Of a stretch of DNA of 64,000 nucleotides, positions 9,701-17,765 are shown piece by piece. Each line of letters opens with the position of its first letter. Within the stretch, counting starts at the first letter, position 1. The notes beneath the pieces were generated by a model, which saw nothing but the letters and a program-made list of their open reading frames with translations, had not been told where the DNA came from and ran no database searches. The DNA is from Vulcanimicrobiota bacterium (GTDB lineage Bacteria > Vulcanimicrobiota > Vulcanimicrobiia > Vulcanimicrobiales > Vulcanimicrobiaceae). The DNA lies in contig JAAXCX010000009.1 of the NCBI GenBank assembly GCA_013036105.1, positions 53,270 through 117,269 of the forward strand, in the 5' to 3' direction. The translations under genes and the position numbers were made by a program.

Positions 9701-9821
9701 ACATATCCGGAAAAATGCTCGCGGGCGTAGCCGAGTAAGCCCACACGCCGGTCACGGCGAGCATGGCCACCAAGAACACGATCGTTTTTCGGTGCCCGAG
9801 CCCGAACGACGAGATCTGCAA
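6786..9821 (-). CDS. RND efflux pump inner-membrane transporter (AcrB/HAE1-like)
   Basis: A 1011-residue resistance-nodulation-division transporter: TM1 at residues 11-30, a large periplasmic loop, TM2-6, the second TM/loop repeat, and TM8-12 at the C terminus. The proton-relay residues are present: LIIDDAIVVVENI in TM4 carries the paired aspartates and GIVVKNGILLIDVANK in TM10 the lysine. The chosen start is TTG at 9821, the only start placing TM1 correctly; a weak purine-rich TGGGG lies just upstream. It follows the histidine kinase by 43 nt and overlaps the TolC gene. Substrate class is not evident, but the neighbouring two-component system suggests induction by an envelope or chemical signal. 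Confidence 0.92.
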   Translation of the reverse strand: MQISSFGLGHRKTIVFLVAMLAVTGVWAYSATPASIFPDMSFARIDVVAEAGDLPPDQVRTAVTLPLENAFLGLPSVTRVTANSAQGSAEFLVTFDPKTDARFDVQYVNQAVAQVRASIPALTGVDAVIVNPNSEPVVSYALVAHSMSQTMLRELAQQSLLPEFYGTPGLARILMVGGPQREYHVTLDPAALAARGVAAQDVANAISEANGVSSLGIAQQYYRRNVLVLDANVKNAAAIASIVVPAAGRLPVSVGQLGAVSLGVAPLTTQVSYDAQHAVVLNFFGLPGTDAVKMSSAIKAKMAVLSAQLPAGIAISRYWDQTDLVVESQRSLRDAILAGAFLAILVILVFLRNLRMTMVAAIVIPIAMAIAVFVMNRLGQTLNLMSVGGLAVAVGLIIDDAIVVVENIARNFRVYPGMRKTDVITISMGELAAPMAASTFTTVVVFVPLLLLSGVSGFFFRALALTLAASLIVSLCLALFVAPILAQTLLPEETTHGEDTGFIARLLARYEPLLRWALHKRAAVYGGSVVVLIVTVLLLAKLPSDFLPHLDEGQFEIRYAMPVGTTIEASDAAATTMERIALRDPAVESVGRFTGIDTNGFSPTQVRQGTIRIRLRSGARPSYEAVSERLRNAYTTAIPAAQFDFHQILEDMINDMSGAPSPIQITVRGPDQDTLIALANRITDKISGVPGLADAFSGVSYDDPTLRIAPYGGRLAALSMTAADLGNALAASAQGGIATDVAGSLNRVPVRVSVLTPQGDSAAGLISTPAGVVALNSVAQISPSRLSTDITEINGARVMVITANYTGVTLSSVIGNVQRTLQNISLPPGYSASIGGAYEAQQQSFHEFVQVVLIAVALVYFVMLAAFRSFRLPLVILTAIPLAIIGVAGALFVTGTPFNVSSFMGILLLVGIVVKNGILLIDVANKRRLEGAHVHDALVAAGRTRLRPIVMTTCAAIGGLLPLAFGIGSGSAMEQPLAIAVIGGLSTATAFTLIVIPVLYAGFAGKSAVVQ

Positions 9822-9864
9822 CGGCCCCAGGATACATCCCGAATGTTACTGCAGTATGAACGGC

Positions 9865-11085
9865 CTAGGCCGACGGAAATATCAGCCGCGTTTCCGCTTG
9901 CCCTCCTGTGTTTGACAGCCGGACTTTTCCGCCAAAAGCGCGCGCGACCGAATCGGCAACCGCCAACCCCAAACCGCTGCCGCTTCCCGATCCCTCTCCG
10001 CGCCAAAATCTTTCCAGGCCGTGCTCCAATGCTTCGGGAGAAAATCCCGGCCCGTCGTCGCGCACGCTCAGCTCGACCGTTGCGCCCGTGCCGCCGGCGC
10101 GCACTTCGATCCGCCCACCTGCGGGAGCGTGCTTTACGGCGTTGTGCAGAACGGCAAGCACGGCGCGCTCTAACTCTGCCGAGCTGCCGGCGACTCGCGT
10201 GAGGCCCGAGGCCGCAAAATCTATTTCGACCATTTTCGCGGCCGCCGCCCCGGCGATGCGCGTGCAGGCCTCGCGCGTAATCTCGCTCAGATCGACGCGC
10301 GCGACCTCGAGTGCGCCCGCATCGGCGCGCGCGACCGAAAGCAAATCGCCGATGAGCGCTTCCATGCGGTCCGCTTCTTGCGAGATCGTCGCCAGCGCCT
10401 GCCGGTAAGCGGCGGTGTCTCGCTCTTTCGTCAGCGCCAAATCGGATTCGGCGCGAATGACCGCGAGCGGCGCGCGCAAGTCGTGCGATGCGTCGGCGGT
10501 GAAACGGCGTTGTCGCGCGACGACTTCTTCGAGCGCGCGATGTGTCACCGCATTGCCGGCGAACCACGCGAGCGCCGCAATAACGACCGCAGCGAACAAG
10601 AATGCAACCGCGGCGCCGCGATCGGTCTCATCGATCCAGTCGCTCGGGCGCCAGACGACGACCTTGCCGTCGCGCGCACCGTTTCGCGTGATCGGCAGAG
10701 CAAATACGCGCAGTGCGGCTTCCCCGCGTCCGCTCGTCAGAAAAGAAGCGGTTCCCGCCGGAACGGCCAGCAAGCCGGGCGGTGGGACGGAGACGTTCGA
10801 TAAGACGATCTTGCCCGAACCGTCGAGCACGACGCCGCTGGTTTGCGGGCCGAGCACCGTCACGAACTGATGGCGGTCGTCGCGGTCGACAGCGGGCTTT
10901 CCGCTGCGCAGATCCAAGAGCGATCTCACCGCCTGCCCCGCCGCGCTCAAGTGAGCGTCCAGAGCGCTGCGTTCACTGCGGTCGATTCCAAAAACGGCTG
11001 CCGCAGCGAAACAGAGCAGACCGGCAAAAAGCACGCCGACGTACACGGCAATCAAGCGCAAGCGCAGCGCGTGCGCGTACGTCAT
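9865..11085 (-). CDS. Membrane sensor histidine kinase
   Basis: A 406-residue sensor: TM1 (about 10-33), periplasmic domain of about 120 residues, TM2 (about 158-180), then a HisKA dimerisation box FTADASHDLRAPL with the phospho-accepting histidine, N-box HNAVKHAP, G1 box DDGPGF and G2 box GSGSGLGLA. No clear HAMP domain is seen between TM2 and the H-box; the linker is short. The start ATG overlaps the stop of the response regulator, its partner, and the gene precedes the RND pump it probably controls. Confidence 0.92.
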   Translation of the reverse strand: MTYAHALRLRLIAVYVGVLFAGLLCFAAAAVFGIDRSERSALDAHLSAAGQAVRSLLDLRSGKPAVDRDDRHQFVTVLGPQTSGVVLDGSGKIVLSNVSVPPPGLLAVPAGTASFLTSGRGEAALRVFALPITRNGARDGKVVVWRPSDWIDETDRGAAVAFLFAAVVIAALAWFAGNAVTHRALEEVVARQRRFTADASHDLRAPLAVIRAESDLALTKERDTAAYRQALATISQEADRMEALIGDLLSVARADAGALEVARVDLSEITREACTRIAGAAAAKMVEIDFAASGLTRVAGSSAELERAVLAVLHNAVKHAPAGGRIEVRAGGTGATVELSVRDDGPGFSPEALEHGLERFWRGEGSGSGSGLGLAVADSVARAFGGKVRLSNTGGQAETRLIFPSA

Positions 11086-11759
11086 TGCGCTCCGAACCGG
11101 TAACCTGCGCCGCGAATGGTCTGCAGGACCGCCGGCTCGCCCGCCGCCGCGAGCTTCGACCGCAGCCGGCTGACGTAGACGTCCACGACGTTGGATGTCG
11201 CTTCGCTGGCGCGATCGAACATGGCGTCTTCAATCGCGCGTCGCGTGACGACGTTGCCGGCGTTGCGCAGAAAGTATTCCAAAAATGCAGTTTCCCGGGG
11301 CGTGAGGTCGATGCGGCGGTCGCCTCGCCGTGCAACGCGAGTTCGCAAATCGAGCGCTACGTCGCCCGACCGGAGCTCGGCGTTGGTTGTTTCCACCGCC
11401 GAACGGCGGCGTGTGATCGAACGCAGACGCGCTTGGAGTTCGCCGAAGACGAACGGTTTTCGCAAGTAGTCGTCGGCGCCCGCGTCGAGGCCTTCGATGA
11501 TGTCTTCGGCCGTGTCGCGTGACGTCAGCACGAGGACCGGCGTCTGAAATTTTTGACGCCGCAGCGATCGCAGCACGTCGAGCCCGCTTCGTTTGGGGAG
11601 ATTCACGTCGAGCACGATGGCGTCATACATAGGCGACGAAGCCACCTGCTCGGCGTCCTCTCCATCGGCGCTTTCGTCGACGATGTGTCCTTGCTCGGTG
11701 AGGCCGCGCCGCAACACGTCGCGCAGGCGTGGATCGTCCTCAACCACTAAGAGACGCAC
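11082..11759 (-). CDS. OmpR-family response regulator
   Basis: A two-domain regulator. The receiver begins VRLLVVEDDPRLRDVL with the acidic pair, the phosphoacceptor aspartate lies in DAIVLDVNLPKRSG, and VLTSRD supplies the conserved Thr/Ser region. The C terminus is a winged-helix DNA-binding domain (LTPRETAFLEYFLRNAG, then VDVYVSRLRSKL). I chose GTG at 11759 because it puts the receiver at the very N terminus (225 aa); an ATG at 11831 would add 24 residues without family support. It is the first gene of the operon that continues with the kinase and the pump. Confidence 0.9.
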   Translation of the reverse strand: MRLLVVEDDPRLRDVLRRGLTEQGHIVDESADGEDAEQVASSPMYDAIVLDVNLPKRSGLDVLRSLRRQKFQTPVLVLTSRDTAEDIIEGLDAGADDYLRKPFVFGELQARLRSITRRRSAVETTNAELRSGDVALDLRTRVARRGDRRIDLTPRETAFLEYFLRNAGNVVTRRAIEDAMFDRASEATSNVVDVYVSRLRSKLAAAGEPAVLQTIRGAGYRFGAQ

Positions 11760-11846
11760 TGCAGCGCCGTTCTTTGGCGGGGCCGGCGAGCCCCGCAGCC
11801 GAAGGAGCCTACCGCCAATCGCACATCCCATGTAGGAGACGGTCTC

Positions 11847-12557
11847 ATGATGTTTGTACGCCGTACCTTGATCGCCTCGGCCGCTTTTGTCATGCTGGCC
11901 GCGTCGCCGGCGCTCGCGGTAGATTACGGCAGATGGTTTTTCTCAACGGCCAACGACCCGAAGCCGCCGCCGTTCAGTGCGTGTGTGAGCCGCGTGCAAG
12001 CGGCGATGGCGACGCAGGGCTTCGGCGCGCATGTCGGCGGAACAAATCCGGCATACCTTGACGCGACGACGGGATTGGTTTCGGTCACGGCGTTTTGCAT
12101 CGGACAGCCGAAGGGTTTTTACTACATCCTGGTCGTCTCGAGCGATGATGGCTCGAAGAGCGCGCTCAGTGTCGGCAACGCGATCAACGCGGCATTCTTC
12201 GGCTCGGATACAAGCGCAAGTAGCGGCGGACCGGCGGCGACGGGCGCGGGCGGGACGTGGCAGCTGACGTCGGACTGCAAGTTCGTCGGAAGCGGCTGGC
12301 AGAGTACGCTCGATTTAACGCAAGCCGCCGGCGGAGCGTTAACGGGCATGGTGCGCAACGATCCGCTCACTCCCGTTGTCGTGGGCGGCCAATTCACCGG
12401 CACGACCATGACGCTTACGCTGCGTCCTGCCGACTGGGCCGATAACATGCAGCTCACCGGAGATCTCAGCGGCGGAAAAATTGCCGGCAAGGTTCATCAC
12501 TTGGGAGCCGACGACTGCACCTTCTCGATGGTGCGCACCGCGAGTTCGAACGCTTAG
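11847..12557 (+). CDS. Exported protein of unknown function
   Basis: 236 residues with a clear Sec signal peptide (MMFVRRTLIASAAFVMLAASPALA, cleavage after about residue 24). The mature part has an N-terminal domain of about 100 residues, a small Ser/Ala/Gly-rich linker, and a C-terminal domain with repeated beta-type segments (GTMTLTLRP, AGKVHHLGADDCTFSMV). The TAGGAG ribosome-binding site 8 nt upstream supports the ATG at 11847. It is transcribed divergently from the two-component/RND operon and could share its regulatory region. No family was recognised. Confidence 0.75.
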   Translation: MMFVRRTLIASAAFVMLAASPALAVDYGRWFFSTANDPKPPPFSACVSRVQAAMATQGFGAHVGGTNPAYLDATTGLVSVTAFCIGQPKGFYYILVVSSDDGSKSALSVGNAINAAFFGSDTSASSGGPAATGAGGTWQLTSDCKFVGSGWQSTLDLTQAAGGALTGMVRNDPLTPVVVGGQFTGTTMTLTLRPADWADNMQLTGDLSGGKIAGKVHHLGADDCTFSMVRTASSNA

Positions 12558-13448
12558 CTAACGCGCGAGGTCCGAGGCGAGCACGAAGCGCACGCCTTCG
12601 GACTGCATCCTTGGATACAACGCCGTGAGGGCGGCGAGCGTCGTCGGACGAGGATGCCCGATCGCGATCGCCGAGCCGTTTCGTTTTGCCATCTCAACGG
12701 TTTGCTCCAGCATCTGTTCGGTGTATGCCTCATCCGCCCGGTTGTCCAGAAACACGTCTCGCGACGCTTCGGGAACGCCGGCGTCGCGGGCCATTTGCGC
12801 CCCGACGCTTTGCGCACTCGTGCGCGAGTCGATGAAAAAGAGGCCGTGCTCTTTCGCCACCATGATCACACCGCTCATGACGCGGCTGTCGGCGCTGGCT
12901 TTGCTGCCTTCGTGATTGTTGACTCCCCTGGCCGCGGGAACTTGCGCGATATCGTCTTGCGTGGTGGAAATAATCTGCGCGCTGGTCATCGCCGTCGTTA
13001 TCTCGCCCGGCCCCGCCGTGTCGCGTCCCAGCGGCTCCATCGGCAGATGCAGCATGACGCCTTTGCCGGCGGCGGCGGCGTCGCTTGCGATCTGCGCAGT
13101 GTAGCGAACATGGGGCAAAATCGAAAGCGTCAGCGGAACAGGCAGCGCCAGAAAACCTCGTTCGGTTACCGGCCACTGTCCGCAATCGTCGATGATGATC
13201 GCGACCGTTACCGTTCCGGAAGCGGCCGGGCTGGCTTGCGGGCTTGCGCTTGAGGGCGCGGCGGTTGATCGTGCACCCGTTGCCGGCGGCGATGTTTGAA
13301 GGGGCGCCGTTGTCGGGACGGCATTGCGCGCAACGACCGAACGGCGCGGCGTGCGGTACATGTGGCCGGACAGCGCCCACGCCACAAAAAGCGCCAGCAA
13401 AAAGGCGACGGCGAGAAGAAGAAAGCGGCGGCCCATCGCGGCGGGCAT
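12558..13448 (-). CDS. Divergent polysaccharide deacetylase family protein
   Basis: 296 residues: an N-terminal membrane anchor (FLLLAVAFLLALFVAWAL), a low-complexity Ala/Ser/Pro linker (about 35-75), and a divergent NodB-like barrel beginning VAIIIDDCGQWP. It contains the family landmarks LPLTLSILP-type (here VPLTLSILPH), HLPMEPLG, GVNNHEGS, FFIDSRTS and AIAIGHPRP. Members of this family (YibQ-like) are envelope proteins whose activity is not well defined. It converges with the 11847 gene with no gap and is divergent from the flavin reductase gene. Confidence 0.88.
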   Translation of the reverse strand: MPAAMGRRFLLLAVAFLLALFVAWALSGHMYRTPRRSVVARNAVPTTAPLQTSPPATGARSTAAPSSASPQASPAASGTVTVAIIIDDCGQWPVTERGFLALPVPLTLSILPHVRYTAQIASDAAAAGKGVMLHLPMEPLGRDTAGPGEITTAMTSAQIISTTQDDIAQVPAARGVNNHEGSKASADSRVMSGVIMVAKEHGLFFIDSRTSAQSVGAQMARDAGVPEASRDVFLDNRADEAYTEQMLEQTVEMAKRNGSAIAIGHPRPTTLAALTALYPRMQSEGVRFVLASDLAR

Positions 13449-13477
13449 TCTTCGGCCATGCGTCGGATACCTGAGCG

Positions 13478-14056
13478 ATGGCGCTGAAAGTACCCGTGCT
13501 GTTCGGATCTATGCGAACGGAACGTCAAGGCATAAAAGCCGCGCATTTTGTCGTCAACGAGTTGAAGAACTACGGCTGCGATTCGGTCCTCGTCGACGCC
13601 AAAACCTACGATCTTCCCATCCTCGACAAGATGTACAAAGAGTACGACGCCGGCGCCGCGCCGCCCAATCTCCAGGAACTTGCGAACCTTTATCGCTCCG
13701 CCGATGGCTTTGCGATCGTGACGGGCGAGTACAACCATGGCGTGCAGCCGGGATTGAAGAATTTACTGGATTATTTTTTGGAAGAGTATTTCTGGCGGCC
13801 GTCGGCCATCATCTCGTACTCCGGCGGATATTTCAGCGGCGCGCGCGCGGCGATCCAGCTGCGCGAGATCGTGGCGGAGCTCGGGATGCCGGCGATTCCC
13901 TCGGCGCTGCCGATCGCGCGCGTCGCGAGCGCGTTCGACGACGCCGGCGAACCCAGCGATCCGAAGTTCCGCCCCCGCAGCGTTGATTTTTTTAAAGAAT
14001 TCGTCTGGTACATGGAAGCACTGCGCGCTCAGCGTGCAAAGGGCGTTCCATACTAG
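13478..14056 (+). CDS. NADPH-dependent FMN reductase family protein
   Basis: A 192-residue flavodoxin-like protein. LFGSMRTERQG near the N terminus is the FMN phosphate-binding loop, and GEYNHGVQPGLKNLLDYF is the isoalloxazine-binding motif typical of NAD(P)H:FMN/quinone reductases. A soluble cytoplasmic flavoprotein reducing FMN, quinones or similar compounds is likely. The stop TAG overlaps the GTG start of the next gene (TAGTG). Confidence 0.88.
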   Translation: MALKVPVLFGSMRTERQGIKAAHFVVNELKNYGCDSVLVDAKTYDLPILDKMYKEYDAGAAPPNLQELANLYRSADGFAIVTGEYNHGVQPGLKNLLDYFLEEYFWRPSAIISYSGGYFSGARAAIQLREIVAELGMPAIPSALPIARVASAFDDAGEPSDPKFRPRSVDFFKEFVWYMEALRAQRAKGVPY

Positions 14057-15753
14057 TGCGGGCTCTCACATTCGCTCTGATCGTACTCGTCGGGGCCTTA
14101 TGCGTTTTTGATACGTACGTCGCGAGCGCTCTCCCCAACGGCGTTTGGGGTTTCAGCCTCACCCCGGCGTCGAGCGACCTTCGCGTCGAGCGCGTGGTGG
14201 CGATCGCTCCCAACTCAGTGGCGGCGCGAGCGGGCATCGTGCCCGGCGACATCGTTCGAGTAAACGTGCCGCACGCATTTTCCGTTAACTGGCCGGTTCC
14301 GGGGCAGCGCGTGGCCTTCGAGGTGACTCACGGATCCGAAAAGCGGACGGTCATCCTTACCGCTCAACCCTTCTTTTTGCATCGATACACGACGGAAAAC
14401 ATCCTGTTCGCGACAGAGATCGTGGCGCTTTTACTTACCGCACTGCTTGCGTGGCGGCGCTGGAACGATCCGGTTGCGCGGCCGCTGATGCTGTATCTTT
14501 TGCTGCAAGCGACGACCCTATCCATCGGAAATCTGCCGGGCTACACGTACGGTTACATTCGATCCGTTCAGACCATTTTGATCTTCTGCAGCTATGCTTC
14601 GCTGATCCGGTTTACGGCGATCTATCCTTCTTTGGATCGTCTGTCGCGCCTGCGCCGCGGGTTCGCCGTTTGGGCCCCCGGAGTCACATTGGCACTGGGC
14701 GCGATCTTCGCGATCGATCAGTTTGCCGTGGATTGGCTCAATCGCGCCGTGCAGGCATCGGTAGAGTATCGTTATGCTTCGCTGGTTTGCGCGAACGCCG
14801 TGCCGCTGCTGGGACTCGTCCTGGGTGCGCTTTCTTCGCCTCCCGCCGATAGGCGCAGGCTGATTTTTCTGATCGCGTTTTTTATAGCCGGAATCGGCGG
14901 CCCGATCGCCTACAATGTTATCTTAGCGACGTCGGCGATCTCACCGCCGTTAGCCCGGCCGCTGCTTTCGACGCTCATCGTGATGAACGCCGGCTTTGTG
15001 TACATGATCTTGCGCCACCGCATGTTCGATATCGGTTTTGTGCTGAACCGGGCGGCCGTCTATGCGGTGTTAACGACCGTTTTTGTTCCGCTCTTTGCGC
15101 TGCTCGAATGGTTGGCCGAGCGCTATCTCTCGAGCCAGAATCGCACCGAGAGCGCGCTGCTGCAAGTTGGGATCGCGCTGGTTCTCTTTATTTCCATCCG
15201 GCGCGTCCATGCATCCGCCGAAAAGGTCGTCGACGAGTGGCTCTTTCGCGAACGCCATGAAAATGAGACCGCACTGCGGGATTTCGCGCGGCACGTTCTC
15301 TTTATCACCGACGAGCGGACGATTGCAGATCGCACAGTCTCCCACATTTGCGCACGAACAGAGGCACTATGGTCCGCGATCTACCAGATCGAGCGCACCG
15401 GCGGAACATACGGACTTCTCTCACGCTGCGGCGATCTCGCGCCGCCGGCCACACTGTCGGAAAACGACGCGGCGGTGGTGGCCATGCGTGCCGATCGCGC
15501 CTGCGCCGAGCACGTCGCCGATTCCGCACTCGGAGAGGCGCTGGTGCTGCCGTTGTTCGCGCGCGCGATTTCGAGTGGATTTATCGTGTGCGGGCCAAAA
15601 AAGAGCGGCGAAGCCTATGCGCCGGACGAACGGGATGCGCTCGTGCAGATCGCTAACGCCGTTGCAAACGCATTCGACGGTGTGCGCTTAATGAAACTGG
15701 AAGAGAGACTCGCACTCTATGAAGGTACGGCGCGGCTGCAACCTGAGGTTTAG
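14056..15753 (+). CDS. PDZ / multi-TM / GAF membrane receptor without visible output domain
   Basis: 565 residues. A first hydrophobic helix is followed by an extracytoplasmic PDZ-like domain (about 28-105; VERVVAIAPNSVAARAGI, then PGDIVRVN), then a block of about eight hydrophobic segments (about 112-370) ending in LRHRMFDIGFVLNRAAVYAVLTTVF, a segment seen in sensor kinases, and a cytoplasmic GAF-like domain (about 395-550). The protein stops after a short helix (LMKLEERLALYEG) where a kinase or cyclase would be expected. The GTG start overlaps the flavin reductase stop. Signalling role is inferred from domain order. Confidence 0.75.
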   Translation: MRALTFALIVLVGALCVFDTYVASALPNGVWGFSLTPASSDLRVERVVAIAPNSVAARAGIVPGDIVRVNVPHAFSVNWPVPGQRVAFEVTHGSEKRTVILTAQPFFLHRYTTENILFATEIVALLLTALLAWRRWNDPVARPLMLYLLLQATTLSIGNLPGYTYGYIRSVQTILIFCSYASLIRFTAIYPSLDRLSRLRRGFAVWAPGVTLALGAIFAIDQFAVDWLNRAVQASVEYRYASLVCANAVPLLGLVLGALSSPPADRRRLIFLIAFFIAGIGGPIAYNVILATSAISPPLARPLLSTLIVMNAGFVYMILRHRMFDIGFVLNRAAVYAVLTTVFVPLFALLEWLAERYLSSQNRTESALLQVGIALVLFISIRRVHASAEKVVDEWLFRERHENETALRDFARHVLFITDERTIADRTVSHICARTEALWSAIYQIERTGGTYGLLSRCGDLAPPATLSENDAAVVAMRADRACAEHVADSALGEALVLPLFARAISSGFIVCGPKKSGEAYAPDERDALVQIANAVANAFDGVRLMKLEERLALYEGTARLQPEV

Positions 15754-16145
15754 TCGCGCTGACAGAGTTCGATCAGTACGCCTTGCGCGCTGCCCGGATG
15801 TAAGAACGCGATGAGGTTCCCATGCGCGCCGCGGCGCGGCGTGTCGTTGATGAGCCGAACGCCCGCGGCTTTGAGCCGATCCAATTCGGCCTGCAAGTCG
15901 GCGACGCGATACGCGGTGTGGTGCAGCTTCGTTTCCGCATCGCCACGGTAGCGCGCCACCGGCGAACTCTCGTCGAGCGGGCGCAGCAGCTCGAGAATGC
16001 AGCCTCCGGCATCGAGCCCAACGGCTTCGATACCCTGTTCCGCGAGCGTTTCGCGGTAGACTTCCTTGAAGCCGAGCGTTCCCTTATAGAGTCCGAGCGT
16101 TGCGTTCAGATCCTTGACGACAATCGCGACGTGATCTATTTCCAT
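15750..16145 (-). CDS. mce: Methylmalonyl-CoA epimerase
   Basis: A 131-residue VOC-fold enzyme interconverting (S)- and (R)-methylmalonyl-Co[21 protein letters not shown] is the standard opening with the first metal histidine; ILELLRPL carries the glutamate ligand, LHHTAYRV the next histidine, and GVLIELCQ the final glutamate. It follows the mutase gene with a 1-nt junction on the - strand, which confirms the pathway. Confidence 0.93.
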   Translation of the reverse strand: MEIDHVAIVVKDLNATLGLYKGTLGFKEVYRETLAEQGIEAVGLDAGGCILELLRPLDESSPVARYRGDAETKLHHTAYRVADLQAELDRLKAAGVRLINDTPRRGAHGNLIAFLHPGSAQGVLIELCQRD

Positions 16146-17722
16146 CAGGCTACAACCTCTCGAGCGCGGTAGACGCCGAAGACATCGCGCAACACGTTAC
16201 AAATCTCGCCGAGTGTTGCGCCCGCATCGACGGCGGCAATAAATGCCGGCATCAAGTTTTCCGTTCCTTGCGCCGCTTGGCGTACGGCGCCGAGCGCTTT
16301 CTCCACGCTCTTGGCATCGCGCTTCTCGCGCAGCTCCCGTAGCCGCCCGGCCTGTGCGCGTTCTATTCCGGGATCGTGGCGCTGCAGAGGGATCGTGGTC
16401 TGCCCCGTGCCTTCGGGGAACGTGTTCACGCCGACGACGACGGCTTCGCCCTTTTCGATCGCCTGCTGTGCCCGGTAAGCGGAGTCCGCGATACGGCCTT
16501 GCATCCAGCCGCTTTCGATGGCGGCTACGCTGCCGCCCAGTTCATCGATTTCGTGAATGAGTCTCTGCGCGCGCTCGATCAGCTCGTTGGTCAGCGACTC
16601 GACGTAATACGAACCGGCCAGCGGATCCACGACATTTGGAACGCCGCTTTCGAAGGCGATGATCTGCTGCGTGCGCAGCGCAACTTTAGCGGATTCTTCG
16701 GTCGGAAGCGCCAGCGCCTCGTCTTTTCCGTTGGTGTGAAGCGATTGCGTTCCGCCGAGCACAGCCGCCAGCGCTTGCAGCGCGACGCGTACGACGTTAT
16801 TTTCCGGTTCTTGTGCCGTAAGCGTGGAGCCACCGGTCTGCGTGTGAAAGCGCAGCATCTGCGAACGCGGGTCCTTGCAGCCGAAATCGTCGCGTGTGAT
16901 GTGCGCCCAGAGATAGCGCGCCGCTCGAAACTTGGCAACCTCTTCGAACAAGTCGTTGTGCGCGTTCCAGAAGAACGAGATGCGGGGCGCAATGTCGTCG
17001 AGGTCGAGGCCCGCGTCGCGCGCCGCCTGCAAATAGGCTTTGCCGTTGGCAAGCGTGAACGCGATTTCTTCGAGCGCGGTCGAACCGGCTTCGCGAATGT
17101 GGTAACCGGAGACGGAGATCGCATTCCAGCCCGGCACGTTGTTTGCGCAGTAACCCATCACGTCAGTCACGAGACGCATTGAGTGGGTGGGCGGATAGAT
17201 GTAGGTCCCGCGCGCGACGTATTCTTTGAGGACGTCGTTTTGCACCGTGCCGCCGAGCTTCTCGAAGGCGACGCCGCGGCGCCGCGCGACCGCGAGCAGC
17301 ATCGCGAAGATAATTGAAGCCGGCGCGTTAATCGTCATCGAAATCGTGACGCTCTCGAGCGGAATGCCGTCGAGCAGCGTTTCCATATCGGCCACGCTGT
17401 CGATTGCGACGCCGACTTTTCCGACTTCACCGCGCGCTTGCGGCGCGTCGGAGTCATAGCCGAGCTGCGTCGGCAGATCGAACGCCACCGAGAGCCCGGT
17501 CGTGCCGTGCGCGAGCAGGTAACGGTAGCGCGCGTTCGATTCGGCCGCGCTGCCAAAGCCCGCATACTGACGCATGGTCCACAGCCGCCCGCGATACATA
17601 TCTTTGCGCACGCCGCGAGCGAACGGAAAATAGCCGGGCGCGCCGAGATCGTGCGGCGGCCCTTCAATGCGCGCGTACACGGGGTTCAACGGGATTCCGC
17701 TGTCGTTTTCATCGCGGGGCAT
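16145..17722 (-). CDS. Methylmalonyl-CoA mutase large (catalytic barrel) subunit
   Basis: Isomerises (R)-methylmalonyl-CoA to succinyl-CoA with adenosylcobalamin. The 525 residues cover only the substrate-binding barrel: [17 protein letters not shown] near the N terminus, [25 protein letters not shown] in the middle, [19 protein letters not shown], and [16 protein letters not shown]. The B12-binding domain of single-chain mutases is absent, so a separate cobalamin subunit must exist; none is in this window. ATG 17722 is preferred over 17767, which would overlap the opposite-strand gene. Acyl-CoA mutases with other substrates share this form, but the epimerase next door favours methylmalonyl-CoA. 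Confidence 0.9.
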   Translation of the reverse strand: MPRDENDSGIPLNPVYARIEGPPHDLGAPGYFPFARGVRKDMYRGRLWTMRQYAGFGSAAESNARYRYLLAHGTTGLSVAFDLPTQLGYDSDAPQARGEVGKVGVAIDSVADMETLLDGIPLESVTISMTINAPASIIFAMLLAVARRRGVAFEKLGGTVQNDVLKEYVARGTYIYPPTHSMRLVTDVMGYCANNVPGWNAISVSGYHIREAGSTALEEIAFTLANGKAYLQAARDAGLDLDDIAPRISFFWNAHNDLFEEVAKFRAARYLWAHITRDDFGCKDPRSQMLRFHTQTGGSTLTAQEPENNVVRVALQALAAVLGGTQSLHTNGKDEALALPTEESAKVALRTQQIIAFESGVPNVVDPLAGSYYVESLTNELIERAQRLIHEIDELGGSVAAIESGWMQGRIADSAYRAQQAIEKGEAVVVGVNTFPEGTGQTTIPLQRHDPGIERAQAGRLRELREKRDAKSVEKALGAVRQAAQGTENLMPAFIAAVDAGATLGEICNVLRDVFGVYRAREVVA

Positions 17723-17765
17723 GCTGGCGGTATTCTCTGCCCGCCGCGCGAACCCGCCGGGTATC

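Noticed and set aside
10713..11522. 269-residue + strand frame opposite the kinase and regulator
   Set aside because: Antisense of two well-supported signalling genes, Arg-rich with no motifs.
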